A DNA stretch of 64,000 bases from Desmonostoc vinosum HA7617-LM4 (GTDB taxonomy: Bacteria > Cyanobacteriota > Cyanobacteriia > Cyanobacteriales > Nostocaceae): positions 1 through 64,000 of the forward strand of contig JAHHHC010000027.1 in the NCBI GenBank assembly GCA_019359515.1, written 5' to 3'. Below, one piece after another: positions 26,915 through 35,749 of the stretch; the stretch's first letter is position 1; each line of letters begins with the position of its first letter. The notes beneath the pieces are model-generated. The model was not told the DNA's origin. It saw nothing but the letters and a program-made list of their open reading frames with translations, and did no database searches. Made by a program: the position numbers and the translations under genes.

Positions 26915-27613
26915 ATGCCGAATGTTCCTAATTCAAAACTATTAGTTTATTTCCAGTTACACAGCCATAAAATAAAATTCAAGCAGCAATATTTAGTCAA
27001 TAAACACAATACCAATGGTTACAATCAACAACATGCTGGATTTACTTTAATAGAAGTTATAGCAGTAGTTCTCATGATTGGAATTTTAGCAGCGATCGCC
27101 GCCCCTAGTTGGTTTACTTTTTTGAACAGACAGCGAATCAATAAGGCTAACGATGTTGTTTTAGGTGCGCTACAAGAAGCACAGCAAGAAGCTAAAAAGA
27201 AAAAACTTAGTTATAGTGCCAGTTTTACAACCGATAGTAGTACTAAAGTTCCACGAATTGCTATACATCCAAAGGATTCTACACCTAATAATTTCTGGCG
27301 TGATTTAGGTGGAGATTTAGGAATTAAACCAGGACAAATATTACTTGGTACTAATCTTACTAACATAAACACTACTGGTGCTTCTAACACATACGCTTCC
27401 AGTTTTGATAGCAGCGCACCACAAACAATCACTTTTGATTACATGGGTATCTTAGCAACTAAGACTAATGGTAATGCTCCTGATACGGGTTTAAAAGTTT
27501 TAGTAGCTATACCTCAAGCGGGAACTACCGTTGCTACTAATGTTAAGCGATGTGTGATTGTCAGTACTCTTCTGGGATCAATGCGAACAGCAAGAGACGC
27601 TGATTGTAACTAA
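26915..27613 (+). CDS. hpsD: Hormogonium polysaccharide secretion pseudopilin HpsD
   Basis: A pseudopilin of 232 residues with an unusually long leader (42 residues) ending QQHAG, then FTLIEVIAVVLMIGILAAIA with Glu5. The rest fits the FimT/GspH pattern (RQRINKANDVVLGALQEAQQ, then a beta-domain with two Cys near the end, KRCVIVSTLLGSMRTARDADCN). No closer Met exists, so the long leader stands. An attenuator-like hairpin follows before hpsE. Confidence 0.85.
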   Translation: MPNVPNSKLLVYFQLHSHKIKFKQQYLVNKHNTNGYNQQHAGFTLIEVIAVVLMIGILAAIAAPSWFTFLNRQRINKANDVVLGALQEAQQEAKKKKLSYSASFTTDSSTKVPRIAIHPKDSTPNNFWRDLGGDLGIKPGQILLGTNLTNINTTGASNTYASSFDSSAPQTITFDYMGILATKTNGNAPDTGLKVLVAIPQAGTTVATNVKRCVIVSTLLGSMRTARDADCN

Positions 27614-27670
27614 ATAAGTTATGTTAATGATAGATTTATGTCAATAATTACGTAAAAATACGGTACATTA

Positions 27671-27716
27671 AACTGCACCTGAAAGAGCAAAATTGTAACA
27701 TTAGGTGCAGTTTTCT
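27671..27716 (+). terminator. Terminator or attenuator between hpsD and hpsE
   Basis: AACTGCACCT (27671-27680) pairs perfectly with AGGTGCAGTT (27703-27712), with a 22-nt loop and a T/C-rich tail. It lies in the largest gap inside the hpsA-G run (222 nt) and may separate pseudopilin from glycosyltransferase expression. Confidence 0.65.
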
Positions 27717-27834
27717 GCTTTTATATATTTGTTGTTTGTTATTAAACAATTAGCTACACATTACACTGTGTTAAATTTGTAGCAATTACTGAACATCCTC
27801 AAAAAGTGCCTTCACACAATATATCTTTTGACAG

Positions 27835-28803
27835 ATGACTGAAAGCCTTGATTTTACTGTAGCTATACCAACTTATAACGGTGCGGGTCGTTTACCTGAA
27901 CTATTAGAACGATTGCAAAATCAGATTAATACAGAAAATTTCTCCTGGGAAATTATAGTTGTAGATAACAACAGTACTGATAATACTGCTCAAGTTGTCC
28001 AAGCTTATCAACAAAATTGGCAATGTCCTTATCCTTTAAGGTATTGCTTTGAAGAACAACAAGGAGCAGCTTACGCTCGTAAAAAGGCTGTTGGAGTTGC
28101 TTCAGGTAAATTAATAGGTTTTCTAGATGATGATAACTATCCAGTATCCAATTGGGTAGCCGCAGCTTATGCTTTTGGTCAAAAGTATCCTCATGCAGGA
28201 GCTTATGGTAGCCAAATTCATCCTGAATGGGAAGTAGAACCGCCGGAAAATTTTCAGCGACTCGCCCCATTTTTAGCAATCACAGAAAGAGGCAATTTAC
28301 CGCTACTATATGAAGCTAAAAAAAGGTTATTACCTCCTTCTGCCGGACTTGTTGTTAGACAAGAAGCTTGGTTAGCAAGTGTACCAAAACAGCCTATTTT
28401 AACTGGTAGAGCTAATGGTAATATGCTCACAAGCGAAGACTTAGAAATGCTTTCTTACATCCAAAAAGCAGGATGGGAAGTTTGGTATAACCCAGAGATG
28501 GAAATTTATCACCGAATACCAAAATCTCGTTTACAAAGAGAATATTTGATACCCTTTTTTAGAGGTATTGGACTTAGCCGTTATGTTACTAGAATGGTAA
28601 ATGTTAAACCTTTTTATAAACCAGTTGCCTTTTTAGCTTACATCGTTAATGACTTACGTAAAATTACTTTTCATTTACTTAGATATAGGAATAAACTAAA
28701 AAGCGACTTAGTTGCTGCTTGTGAAATGCAATTATTCTTAAGTAGCTTAATTAGTCCTTTTTATTTGTGGAAAAATGGCTATTTAGAAACTAATAATAAG
28801 TAA
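27835..28803 (+). CDS. hpsE: Hormogonium polysaccharide glycosyltransferase HpsE
   Basis: A 322-residue GT2-type transferase building the hormogonium polysaccharide. The N-terminal GT-A fold shows VAIPTYNGAGRLPELLERL, IIVVDNNSTDNTAQVV (nucleotide binding), the metal-binding GFLDDDNYP (about 103-107) and later TSEDLEMLSYIQKAGWEVWY resembling an ED catalytic region. No membrane helix is obvious. It is paralogous to the next gene, which it resembles along its whole length, implying tandem duplication. Confidence 0.88.
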   Translation: MTESLDFTVAIPTYNGAGRLPELLERLQNQINTENFSWEIIVVDNNSTDNTAQVVQAYQQNWQCPYPLRYCFEEQQGAAYARKKAVGVASGKLIGFLDDDNYPVSNWVAAAYAFGQKYPHAGAYGSQIHPEWEVEPPENFQRLAPFLAITERGNLPLLYEAKKRLLPPSAGLVVRQEAWLASVPKQPILTGRANGNMLTSEDLEMLSYIQKAGWEVWYNPEMEIYHRIPKSRLQREYLIPFFRGIGLSRYVTRMVNVKPFYKPVAFLAYIVNDLRKITFHLLRYRNKLKSDLVAACEMQLFLSSLISPFYLWKNGYLETNNK

Positions 28804-28818
28804 TTAACATATAAACTT

Positions 28819-29808
28819 ATGAATCAACAAAATATAGATGTTACCTTAGCTATTCCCACGTATAATGGGGCGACTCGTTTACCTACAATTTTAGATAAAA
28901 TTTTGGCTCAGACGGGAGTTGAGCATCTAAAGTGGGAAATCGTCATTGTAGATAACAACAGTTCTGATAATACAAAAGAGGTGGTTGAGAGTTATCAAAA
29001 AAATTGCGATCGCAATTTTTCAATCAGATACTTTTTAGAAACCGAACAGGGAGTTGCTTTCGCAAGACTACGTGCAGTACGCGAAGCCAGAGGCCAGCTA
29101 ATTGCATTTTTAGATGATGATAATTTACCTGCTCCTGATTGGTTAGCAGAAGCATATAAATTTGGCGAGGAACATCCTCAAGCAGGGAGTTGGGGTGGTC
29201 AAATTCATGGTGATTTTGAAGTAAAACCGCCAGAAGAATTTAAAAGAATTCAAGCTTTTTTAGCAATTAGAGAACATGGGCCAGAACCATATATATTTGA
29301 TGCAGATAATTTAAGACTTCCCGCTGGTGCAGCCCTAGTAGTTCGTAAACAAGCATGGTGTGATCATGTCCCACAAAGACCTGCGTTGATTGGTAGATTA
29401 CCTGGTATTTCGGTACAAGGTGGTGATGACTATGAAGCATTACTTCACATACACAATGCTGGTTGGCAAATTTGGTATAATCCCACCATGCATACTTACC
29501 ATCAAATCCCCCATTGGAGATTAGAGAAAGATTATTTATTAACCTTAGCTCGTGGCTATGGCTTGTGTACTTGCCAGTTACGCTTTATTCAATCTAAAAA
29601 TTGGCAAAAACCAATCATATTTGTTAAAACTATCTTAGGTAATTTACGCCGCATATTGGAACATACCATTAAATATCGAAATAATTTAGATAATGATCTT
29701 ATAGCGCTTTTTGAAATAGAATTTTATTGGGGTAGCATGATTAGCCCTTTCTATTACTTAAAGTCTTATTTGAGTAAGGTGAGAACAACTAATATAAATC
29801 ATGATTAA
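28819..29808 (+). CDS. hpsF: Hormogonium polysaccharide glycosyltransferase HpsF
   Basis: A 329-residue GT2 paralogue of HpsE: LAIPTYNGATRLPTIL, IVIVDNNSSDNTKEVV, AFLDDDNLPAPDWL, GGDDYEALLHIHNAGWQIWY and the same end (ALFEIEFYWGSMISPFYY). It starts 15 nt after hpsE and overlaps hpsG by eight bases, so the three are surely co-transcribed. Each member could add a different sugar; donors are not predictable. Confidence 0.87.
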   Translation: MNQQNIDVTLAIPTYNGATRLPTILDKILAQTGVEHLKWEIVIVDNNSSDNTKEVVESYQKNCDRNFSIRYFLETEQGVAFARLRAVREARGQLIAFLDDDNLPAPDWLAEAYKFGEEHPQAGSWGGQIHGDFEVKPPEEFKRIQAFLAIREHGPEPYIFDADNLRLPAGAALVVRKQAWCDHVPQRPALIGRLPGISVQGGDDYEALLHIHNAGWQIWYNPTMHTYHQIPHWRLEKDYLLTLARGYGLCTCQLRFIQSKNWQKPIIFVKTILGNLRRILEHTIKYRNNLDNDLIALFEIEFYWGSMISPFYYLKSYLSKVRTTNINHD

Positions 29809-30814
29809 ATTAGACAGGACTGTGCCAACAATTTCTGTAATTATCCCAGCTTATAATAGTGAAAAAACTATTAAAGCCACCATTGAATCTGTTCTTCAGC
29901 AAACCTTTACTAATTTTGAGTTAATTATTATCAATGATGGTTCGCAAGACTTGACATTAGATATCATCTCACAATTTGAAGACACAAGAATAAAAGTGTT
30001 TTCCTTCGATAATGCAGGTGGCAATGTTAGCCGTAATCGAGGATTAAAATATGCAATTGGAGAGTTTGTCAGTTTTTTAGATGCAGATGATATCTGGACA
30101 AATGATAAGCTTGCCAGCCAACTAAAAAGTCTACGAGAAAATCCACATGCAGCTGTTGCATATAGCTGGACTGATTATATTAATGAAAATGGTCATTTCG
30201 TATTTTCAGGTAGACGGACTAATGCATGTGGAGATGTTTATGAAAATTTATTGATATCTAATTTTTTAGAGAATGGTTCCAACCCTTTAATTCGTAGAGA
30301 AGCTTTAATAGATTTAGGTGGCTTTGATGAATCTCTACTTGCTGCTCAGGATTGGGATATGTGGTTGCGATTAGCCTGCAAGTTCGAGTTTGTATGCGTA
30401 CAATCTGTACAAATTCTATATAGAATAAGTGCTAATTCAGTTTCTTCTAATCTTCTTAGACAGGAAACAGCCTGCTTACAGTTGCTGGCAAGAGCGTATC
30501 AAGAAAGACCATCAGCGCTTAAACAAAACTGGAATACAAGTCTTGCTAATTTATATAAATATTTAACTTGTAAAGCATTGCAGAAACCAGTTAATCGACA
30601 AAAAGGTTTAACTGCTGCTAAATTTTTATGGAATTATGTTTTTTATGATTCTACTAGGCTAGAGCGTACAACTTTTACTTTAAAATTGTTACTTAAAATT
30701 ATTGTAATTCTTACCCTCCCTACTCTGCTTTACAGTATCAATAATCAACATGAAAAAAGAAGTCAACATACTGAAACATCGCTGAAAATCTGGGTAGCTG
30801 AAAACAGAACATAA
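29801..30814 (+). CDS. hpsG: Hormogonium polysaccharide glycosyltransferase HpsG
   Basis: A 337-residue GT2 enzyme of a different subfamily: SVIIPAYNSEKTIKATIESV, LIIINDGSQDLTLDII, SFLDADDIWTNDK (metal-binding DxD) and LAAQDWDMWLRLA (catalytic-type region). The C-terminus carries a hydrophobic stretch (TLKLLLKIIVILTLPTLLY, about 293-312) suggesting membrane association. ATG 29801 overlaps the hpsF end. A 143-nt gap separates it from hpsH. Confidence 0.86.
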   Translation: MIKLDRTVPTISVIIPAYNSEKTIKATIESVLQQTFTNFELIIINDGSQDLTLDIISQFEDTRIKVFSFDNAGGNVSRNRGLKYAIGEFVSFLDADDIWTNDKLASQLKSLRENPHAAVAYSWTDYINENGHFVFSGRRTNACGDVYENLLISNFLENGSNPLIRREALIDLGGFDESLLAAQDWDMWLRLACKFEFVCVQSVQILYRISANSVSSNLLRQETACLQLLARAYQERPSALKQNWNTSLANLYKYLTCKALQKPVNRQKGLTAAKFLWNYVFYDSTRLERTTFTLKLLLKIIVILTLPTLLYSINNQHEKRSQHTETSLKIWVAENRT

Positions 30815-30957
30815 GTTAAAAATTCATAATTAAAGGCATTTATCCTACGGTAAGCAAGCTACAGACGGTAATTGAAATCCAGACTGAAAATGATTTTACA
30901 TATAAACATAAAAATTTTAAGTTCTTAGATTTCTGATAAAAATGGACATTATATAAA

Positions 30958-31515
30958 GTGTATTTACTATGTTTATTTAATGTAAAAAAGATTTTTCATA
31001 ATCGCTCTAATCGTGGTTTCACGCTGGTAGAGACTTTGGTTGTTGTTGTAGCTATTGGTATACTAATTGGTCTAGGGCTACCTAATTGGCTAGCTTTTGT
31101 GGAAACGCGCCGCCTTAATACTGCTCAAAGTGAAATTTACCATGCTATGCGTCAAGCCCAAAGCCAAGCTAAGAAAGAAAAATTGACTTGGCAAGCTAGC
31201 TTTCGTGAACATAATGGAATTGTTCAATGGGCTGTTCACCCTGCTACAGTCAACCCATCTGCTGCTCATTGGAATAAGCTAGACACTAATGTGCGCTTAG
31301 ATGAGGAAACAACCTTGCGAGAGTCAGATGGCATTAGGCAAATTCAATTTGATTACAGAGGTAGTGTCAAGCAACCACCGTTAGGACGGGTAACACTATC
31401 TAGTAAATATACTGGTAAGGCTAAGCGTTGCGTTTATATTTCCACAATTCTAGGGGCAATCAGAATGGAGAAGGAGCATAATAGAGCTAACAGCAGTGGA
31501 GATTATTGCTATTAA
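30958..31515 (+). CDS. hpsH: Hormogonium polysaccharide secretion pseudopilin HpsH
   Basis: A pseudopilin of 185 residues: leader ending NRSNRG (20 residues from GTG 30958), mature FTLVETLVVVVAIGILIGLG with Glu5, then NTAQSEIYHAMRQAQSQAKK and a terminal Cys pair (KRCVYISTILGAIR...GDYCY) that parallels HpsD. It is a FimT/GspH-like paralogue of HpsD set apart behind the glycosyltransferases. The start is GTG; no ATG is in frame upstream of the pilin helix, so translation may be weak. Confidence 0.85.
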   Translation: MYLLCLFNVKKIFHNRSNRGFTLVETLVVVVAIGILIGLGLPNWLAFVETRRLNTAQSEIYHAMRQAQSQAKKEKLTWQASFREHNGIVQWAVHPATVNPSAAHWNKLDTNVRLDEETTLRESDGIRQIQFDYRGSVKQPPLGRVTLSSKYTGKAKRCVYISTILGAIRMEKEHNRANSSGDYCY

Positions 31516-31548
31516 TATATTTGTTAGTTTATTCAAGCAAGGTATTAC

Positions 31549-32181
31549 GTGCTGAAATCACCAACAATTCAGAAACAGCACTTAATTATTTTTACTCGCT
31601 ATCCAGAACCAGGGAAAACCAAAACTCGATTGATACCTGTTTTGGGTAATGTTGGCGCTGCTAATCTGCAACAGCAGATGACGGAACATACGGTACTTCA
31701 GGCTAGGGAATTGCAGAAGGAAACTGCCATATCCCCAGAAGTGCGGTTCGCTGGTGGGAATGTGCAGCTGATGCAAGACTGGTTGGGATTGGGTTTGGTT
31801 TACCAGCCTCAAAGTGGAGGTGATTTAGGCGATCGCATGATCAAATCCCTAGCCGATGCCTTAAAATCTGGTGCAGAATATGTAATTATCATTGGCACAG
31901 ATTGCCCTGAGTTGAACGCTCAAATTCTCGCAACAGCCTTTGAACAACTGCATACTCATGATTTGATCCTTGGCCCTGCAATCGACGGTGGTTATTACTT
32001 AATTGGTTTGCGACAACCAATCGCAGAGTTATTCGCTAACATCGAGTGGGGAACCAATCAAGTATTCCAACAAACTATGGGCATTGCTGAGAAGCTTAAT
32101 TTGTTACATTGGGAATTGCCTGTTTTGGCTGATGTTGATCGACCTGAAGATCTACCGATTTGGCAGCCTTTTGCAAAATAA
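31549..32181 (+). CDS. TIGR04282-type glycosyltransferase (DUF2064), hps-associated
   Basis: A 210-residue GT-A-like protein: HLIIFTRYPEPGKTKTRLIP (the nucleotide-binding opening of the TIGR04282/DUF2064 family), GGDLGDRMIKSLADAL, VIIIGTDCPELN and LGPAIDGGYYLIGL. Members resemble CobY/MobA-like nucleotidyl- and glycosyltransferases. It begins at GTG 31549, 33 nt after hpsH, on the same strand; by position it may correspond to hpsI of Nostoc punctiforme, but I cannot confirm this. It is cytosolic. Confidence 0.82.
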   Translation: MLKSPTIQKQHLIIFTRYPEPGKTKTRLIPVLGNVGAANLQQQMTEHTVLQARELQKETAISPEVRFAGGNVQLMQDWLGLGLVYQPQSGGDLGDRMIKSLADALKSGAEYVIIIGTDCPELNAQILATAFEQLHTHDLILGPAIDGGYYLIGLRQPIAELFANIEWGTNQVFQQTMGIAEKLNLLHWELPVLADVDRPEDLPIWQPFAK

Positions 32182-32422
32182 TTCATTCTTCTTCCCCTGT
32201 GTTCCAACCTAAGTACGTATCTTAAAATACAAAGTTTTTTCTGAGGACACCGTACATTATAGATGCTACTGTGGTGTAGTTTAAAACCAGAGTGTAGATA
32301 GTCTTAAGTAGTTTACAGTCTGCTTTGTGTTTCCACATAGATAACAGTTACGGTCATGGGAACAATATTCAAGTAACTTTAAATATGACAATCACTCTGA
32401 TTCACAGCCAGATTGGAAAACT

Positions 32423-33313
32423 ATGGTTAATCGTTTCACTTCTGTAAGCGCTGCCTTCACACTCAAGGTAGTTGGAATAATCTGCATTTTGTTGTTTTTT
32501 GCTGACTTTGTGGTTTTTCTGTTGGACTTCAGCCCCACCAATAAACAATCACAAATTGTTTTAGCAACAGCACTAGTTGATCGAGGAATAGTACCTTTAA
32601 TCGGACTAGGATTGCTATTTGCTGCATATTGGATTGATAGTGCAGATGCAGTTAGCGATCGCCCACAAGGAGTAGATCTAAGATTTCCAGCTTTGATCCT
32701 ATCAAGCGTTTTAGGGTTGATGTTCTTGCTGATATTTCCGTTGCACTTAAACAATGTGCGTCAATTTAGCACTCAAACAGTAACTCAAATTACTCAAAGA
32801 GCAGATTTGCAAGAAAATCAACTCAAAGCAGAACTAAACCAGGTGTTAACTCAATTGCAGACAACACTGAATACTGAACAAGGAAAAGCTCAGATAGAGC
32901 AGTTCCGAAACCAAGCCAGACCTCAGTTGAAAACCCAGATTAATGACCTGCTAAAAGATGAAAAGAAATATAAGCAAGCACTTGATAACCCTCAAGTTGC
33001 TCCTGAGTTGAAAGAACTACTCAAGAAAGTGAAAGCAGCTCCCCAGGAACTTGACAAAGAACTTGACAAATTAATCGCGCAGGTAACAGATCCTCAAGGA
33101 CGTGCGACTCAAAAAGCAAATCAACAATTGAATCTAATTCGCACTCAAAAGGAAGCAGATGAAAAACAAGCTAAAGATGGTGCTTGGAAATCAGGACTGC
33201 GAATTGGTATTAGCAGTTTGCTATTGTCCATCGGTTACATCGTCATCGGTTGGATAGGATTGAGAGGTATGGGTGCTTTACAAAGTGGTACACGTAAAGC
33301 AACCGCACGTTAA
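32423..33313 (+). CDS. hpsJ: HpsJ family membrane protein
   Basis: A 296-residue protein with three N-terminal membrane helices (about 14-34, 49-67 and 90-108), a long Gln/Lys-rich coiled-coil region (about 120-255; repeats of LKAELNQVLTQLQ type) and a last membrane helix (GISSLLLSIGYIVIGWIGL). This topology, with a helical region anchored at both ends, is that of HpsJ-like proteins near hps and exosortase loci. The biochemical role is unknown; it may tether assembly partners. It lies 240 nt after the TIGR04282 gene. Confidence 0.75.
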   Translation: MVNRFTSVSAAFTLKVVGIICILLFFADFVVFLLDFSPTNKQSQIVLATALVDRGIVPLIGLGLLFAAYWIDSADAVSDRPQGVDLRFPALILSSVLGLMFLLIFPLHLNNVRQFSTQTVTQITQRADLQENQLKAELNQVLTQLQTTLNTEQGKAQIEQFRNQARPQLKTQINDLLKDEKKYKQALDNPQVAPELKELLKKVKAAPQELDKELDKLIAQVTDPQGRATQKANQQLNLIRTQKEADEKQAKDGAWKSGLRIGISSLLLSIGYIVIGWIGLRGMGALQSGTRKATAR

Positions 33314-33387
33314 TGCAATATTAATCAGGCAGTAGGATGCATCTAACAATTGTTAACGGCTCATACTGCCACACTTTGTCATAGAAA

Positions 33388-33420
33388 GTGGGGAGTGGGG
33401 AGTAGGAAGTAGGAAGTAGA
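33388..33420 (+). repeat. STRR heptamers abutting a start codon
   Basis: GTGGGGAGTGGGGAGTAGGAAGTAGGAAGTAG ends directly at ATG 33421. The last units (AGTAGGA) contain Shine-Dalgarno-like AGGA at suitable distance. Confidence 0.75.
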
Positions 33421-34296
33421 ATGTTTTCAATTTATATACTGACATATAACGAAGAATTAGATATAGCTGCTTGTATTGAATCGGCGATGCTATCAGATGA
33501 CATTATTGTTGTGGATTCATGTAGTAGCGATCGCACTATAGAAATCGCTAACCAATATCCCATCCGCGTTGTCCAACATGCTTTTGAGAGTCACGGACGC
33601 CAACGCACGTGGATGTTAGAATCTATCCCCCCAAAGCATGAATGGGTATATATTCTTGAAGCCGATGAGCGCATGACACCAGAACTATTTGCTGAATGTC
33701 AACAGGCGATGCAGAACTCAGACTACATCGGTTATTACGTCGCCGAACGCGTGATGTTCATGAATAGTTGGATTCGCTACAGCACTCAATATCCCCGTTA
33801 TCAAATGCGGCTTTTTCGCCATGGTAAAGTATGGTTTACCGACTACGGGCATACTGAGCGAGAAGTTTGTAACGGTACAACCAGCTTTTTAACAGAAACT
33901 TATCCTCATTACACTTGCAGTAAAGGCTTGAGCCGCTGGATTGATAAGCATAACCGTTACTCTACAGATGAAGCGAAAGAAACATTATATCAGTTAGAGC
34001 AAGGAAAAGTTAATTGGCTAGATTTATTCTTTGGCAAGTCGGAAGTTGAAAAACGACGCGCTTTAAAAGATTTGTCTTTGCGCTTACCTGCTAGACCCTT
34101 TCTTCGCTTTTTATATATGTATTTTCTCTTGGGTGGCTGTTTGGACGGACGCGCCGGTTTCGCTTGGTGTACATTGCAGGCATTCTATGAGTATCTAATT
34201 TTGCTGAAAGTCTGGGAAATGCAGCATCTACCCAAACCTATACTCAAATGGGGAGTTGGGAGTGGCACTTCGACTTTGCTCAGTGATCGGGAGTAG
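33421..34296 (+). CDS. GT2 glycosyltransferase, WaaE/KdtX type, hps-associated
   Basis: A 291-residue GT2 enzyme: SIYILTYNEELDIAACIESA, DIIVVDSCSSDRTIEIAN, EWVYILEADERMTPEL and YQMRLFRHGKVWFTDYGHTE, the pattern of lipopolysaccharide core beta-1,4-glucosyltransferases (WaaE/KdtX). A C-terminal helix (FLRFLYMYFLLGGC) suggests membrane contact. It is the final glycosyltransferase of the hps region and may correspond to hpsK, not confirmed. Both its ribosome site and its C-terminus (VGSGTSTLLSDRE) come from repeat DNA. Confidence 0.85.
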   Translation: MFSIYILTYNEELDIAACIESAMLSDDIIVVDSCSSDRTIEIANQYPIRVVQHAFESHGRQRTWMLESIPPKHEWVYILEADERMTPELFAECQQAMQNSDYIGYYVAERVMFMNSWIRYSTQYPRYQMRLFRHGKVWFTDYGHTEREVCNGTTSFLTETYPHYTCSKGLSRWIDKHNRYSTDEAKETLYQLEQGKVNWLDLFFGKSEVEKRRALKDLSLRLPARPFLRFLYMYFLLGGCLDGRAGFAWCTLQAFYEYLILLKVWEMQHLPKPILKWGVGSGTSTLLSDRE

Positions 34297-34862
34297 GGGA
34301 AGAGGAATTTTTATGCTCTGGTTGTGGGTTTTGTTTATAGGGGTCTAGCTGAGAAAAATTTGGGCACTGCTAGGCGATCGCAAAATTAGCTGTTGTATGG
34401 AATTTAGGGGATGGGCATCTTGCCTATCCCTTCAATTTTTAATTTTTCTTCCCAATTCCCTATTCCCCCTTCCATAAATTAATATTTTTAACAGAGCTTT
34501 TTCATAAAAGTAGTTCTGCTGATATGTTAAGCCCTTCACCAAATAAAACAACTTCTCAGTTTGACTAGTCGTGCTTTCACAATTACGAGCAGCTGTTGAT
34601 TGAGCGCGGTAGGATCAGTAATAACTAAGAGGCTTGCAACAATCATTTACAAGTCTTACAAAGAAAAGTAACGCCCTGGAAAACTAACCAGCTATTAGCT
34701 GGTCGTAACATGCGTATATGTACGTCTAAGGAAACATAGCTGGATTTCCAGTAAAAGCACATAATTTGGGTGGCAACAACCAGGTTGCTTACTTTATTGA
34801 AAAATGACTTACGGCATCTTCTACCTGAAGTAGTGTTTTCCCGATTTGATGGATTGGCTGGT
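34297..34862. other. Gap with repeats, hairpin and DUF502 upstream region
   Basis: It contains a HIP1 site, the hairpin at 34408-34430, AATTCCCTATTCCCCC-type STRR, and an AT-rich tail with a small stem ACCAGCTATTAGCTGGT (34688-34704). The in-frame GTG at 34770 would extend the next gene, but that extension is not family-like. Confidence 0.45.
34408..34438 (+). terminator. Hairpin terminator after the hps region
   Basis: GGGATGGGCA (34408-34417) pairs with TGCCTATCCC (34421-34430) with a three-base loop, followed by TTCAATTTTT. It is a candidate terminator for the hps transcript. Confidence 0.55.
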
Positions 34863-35627
34863 ATGAATACTGATAGTAAAAGTTCCTCTAGCTTAAAAAA
34901 GGAGAATCAGAGCTTGGTAATTGATCGCCTGAAACAGGACTTAAAAAATGACCTGATTGCTGGTTTGTTGGTAGTTATTCCCCTAGCAACTACCATCTGG
35001 CTGACGATTACCATTGCTAACTGGGTAATTAATTTTCTGACTCAAATTCCCAAACAACTGAATCCCTTTGATGGGATGCATCCCATTATAGTAAATATAC
35101 TGAATTTATTAGTAGGACTAGCTGTACCACTACTAAGTATTCTGGTAATTGGCTTGATGGCTAGGAATATTGCTGGGCGGTGGTTACTAGATTTGGGTGA
35201 GCGGCTATTACAGGCGATTCCTCTGGCAGGACAAGTATATAAAACTCTCAAGCAGCTTTTAGAGACATTACTTAAAGACTCTAATGGTAGGTTTCGCCGT
35301 GTAGTTTTGGTAGAGTACCCCCGTAGAGGAATTTGGGCGATCGCTTTTGTGACTGGTGCAATTAGTACTGAGATTCAAGCCCAGATACCTCACGCGATGC
35401 TGAGTGTTTTTATTCCCACCACCCCAAACCCCGCTACTGGATGGTATGCGGTAGTTCCAGAGGATGAGGTAGTAAACCTCTCAATGTCGATTGAAGACGC
35501 TTTTAAAATCATCGTCTCTGGTGGCATTGTCGCCCCCAATACACCCCTGGTTTTTCCTAAAGAGTGCAACCTGGAAGTGAAACACGACCAGACAAGCCAG
35601 CATATCATCCCTGTTGAAGAAACTTAA
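34863..35627 (+). CDS. DUF502 family membrane protein
   Basis: A 254-residue DUF502 protein starting MNTDSKSSSSLKKENQ (ATG 34863). Two membrane segments lie near 38-58 (AGLLVVIPLATTIWLTITIA) and 80-105 (VNILNLLVGLAVPLLSILVI), followed by the family signature GERLLQAIPLAGQVYKTLKQ and a soluble region VVLVEYPRRGIWAIAFVTGA. Function is unknown; the family is widespread and plants have homologues. Conserved synteny with nusB and ftsY downstream supports the start. Confidence 0.85.
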   Translation: MNTDSKSSSSLKKENQSLVIDRLKQDLKNDLIAGLLVVIPLATTIWLTITIANWVINFLTQIPKQLNPFDGMHPIIVNILNLLVGLAVPLLSILVIGLMARNIAGRWLLDLGERLLQAIPLAGQVYKTLKQLLETLLKDSNGRFRRVVLVEYPRRGIWAIAFVTGAISTEIQAQIPHAMLSVFIPTTPNPATGWYAVVPEDEVVNLSMSIEDAFKIIVSGGIVAPNTPLVFPKECNLEVKHDQTSQHIIPVEET

Positions 35628-35749
35628 AGCTAATGAGCAAAGTCAGCAGCAAGTAGATGATCTACTTGTTTGATTGTGTCAAAATTGATAAGCTTCTAAG
35701 TCCGCTGCTGTTAGTTAATCAGTTTTCTCTAAGTCACCCCCTCACTTTT

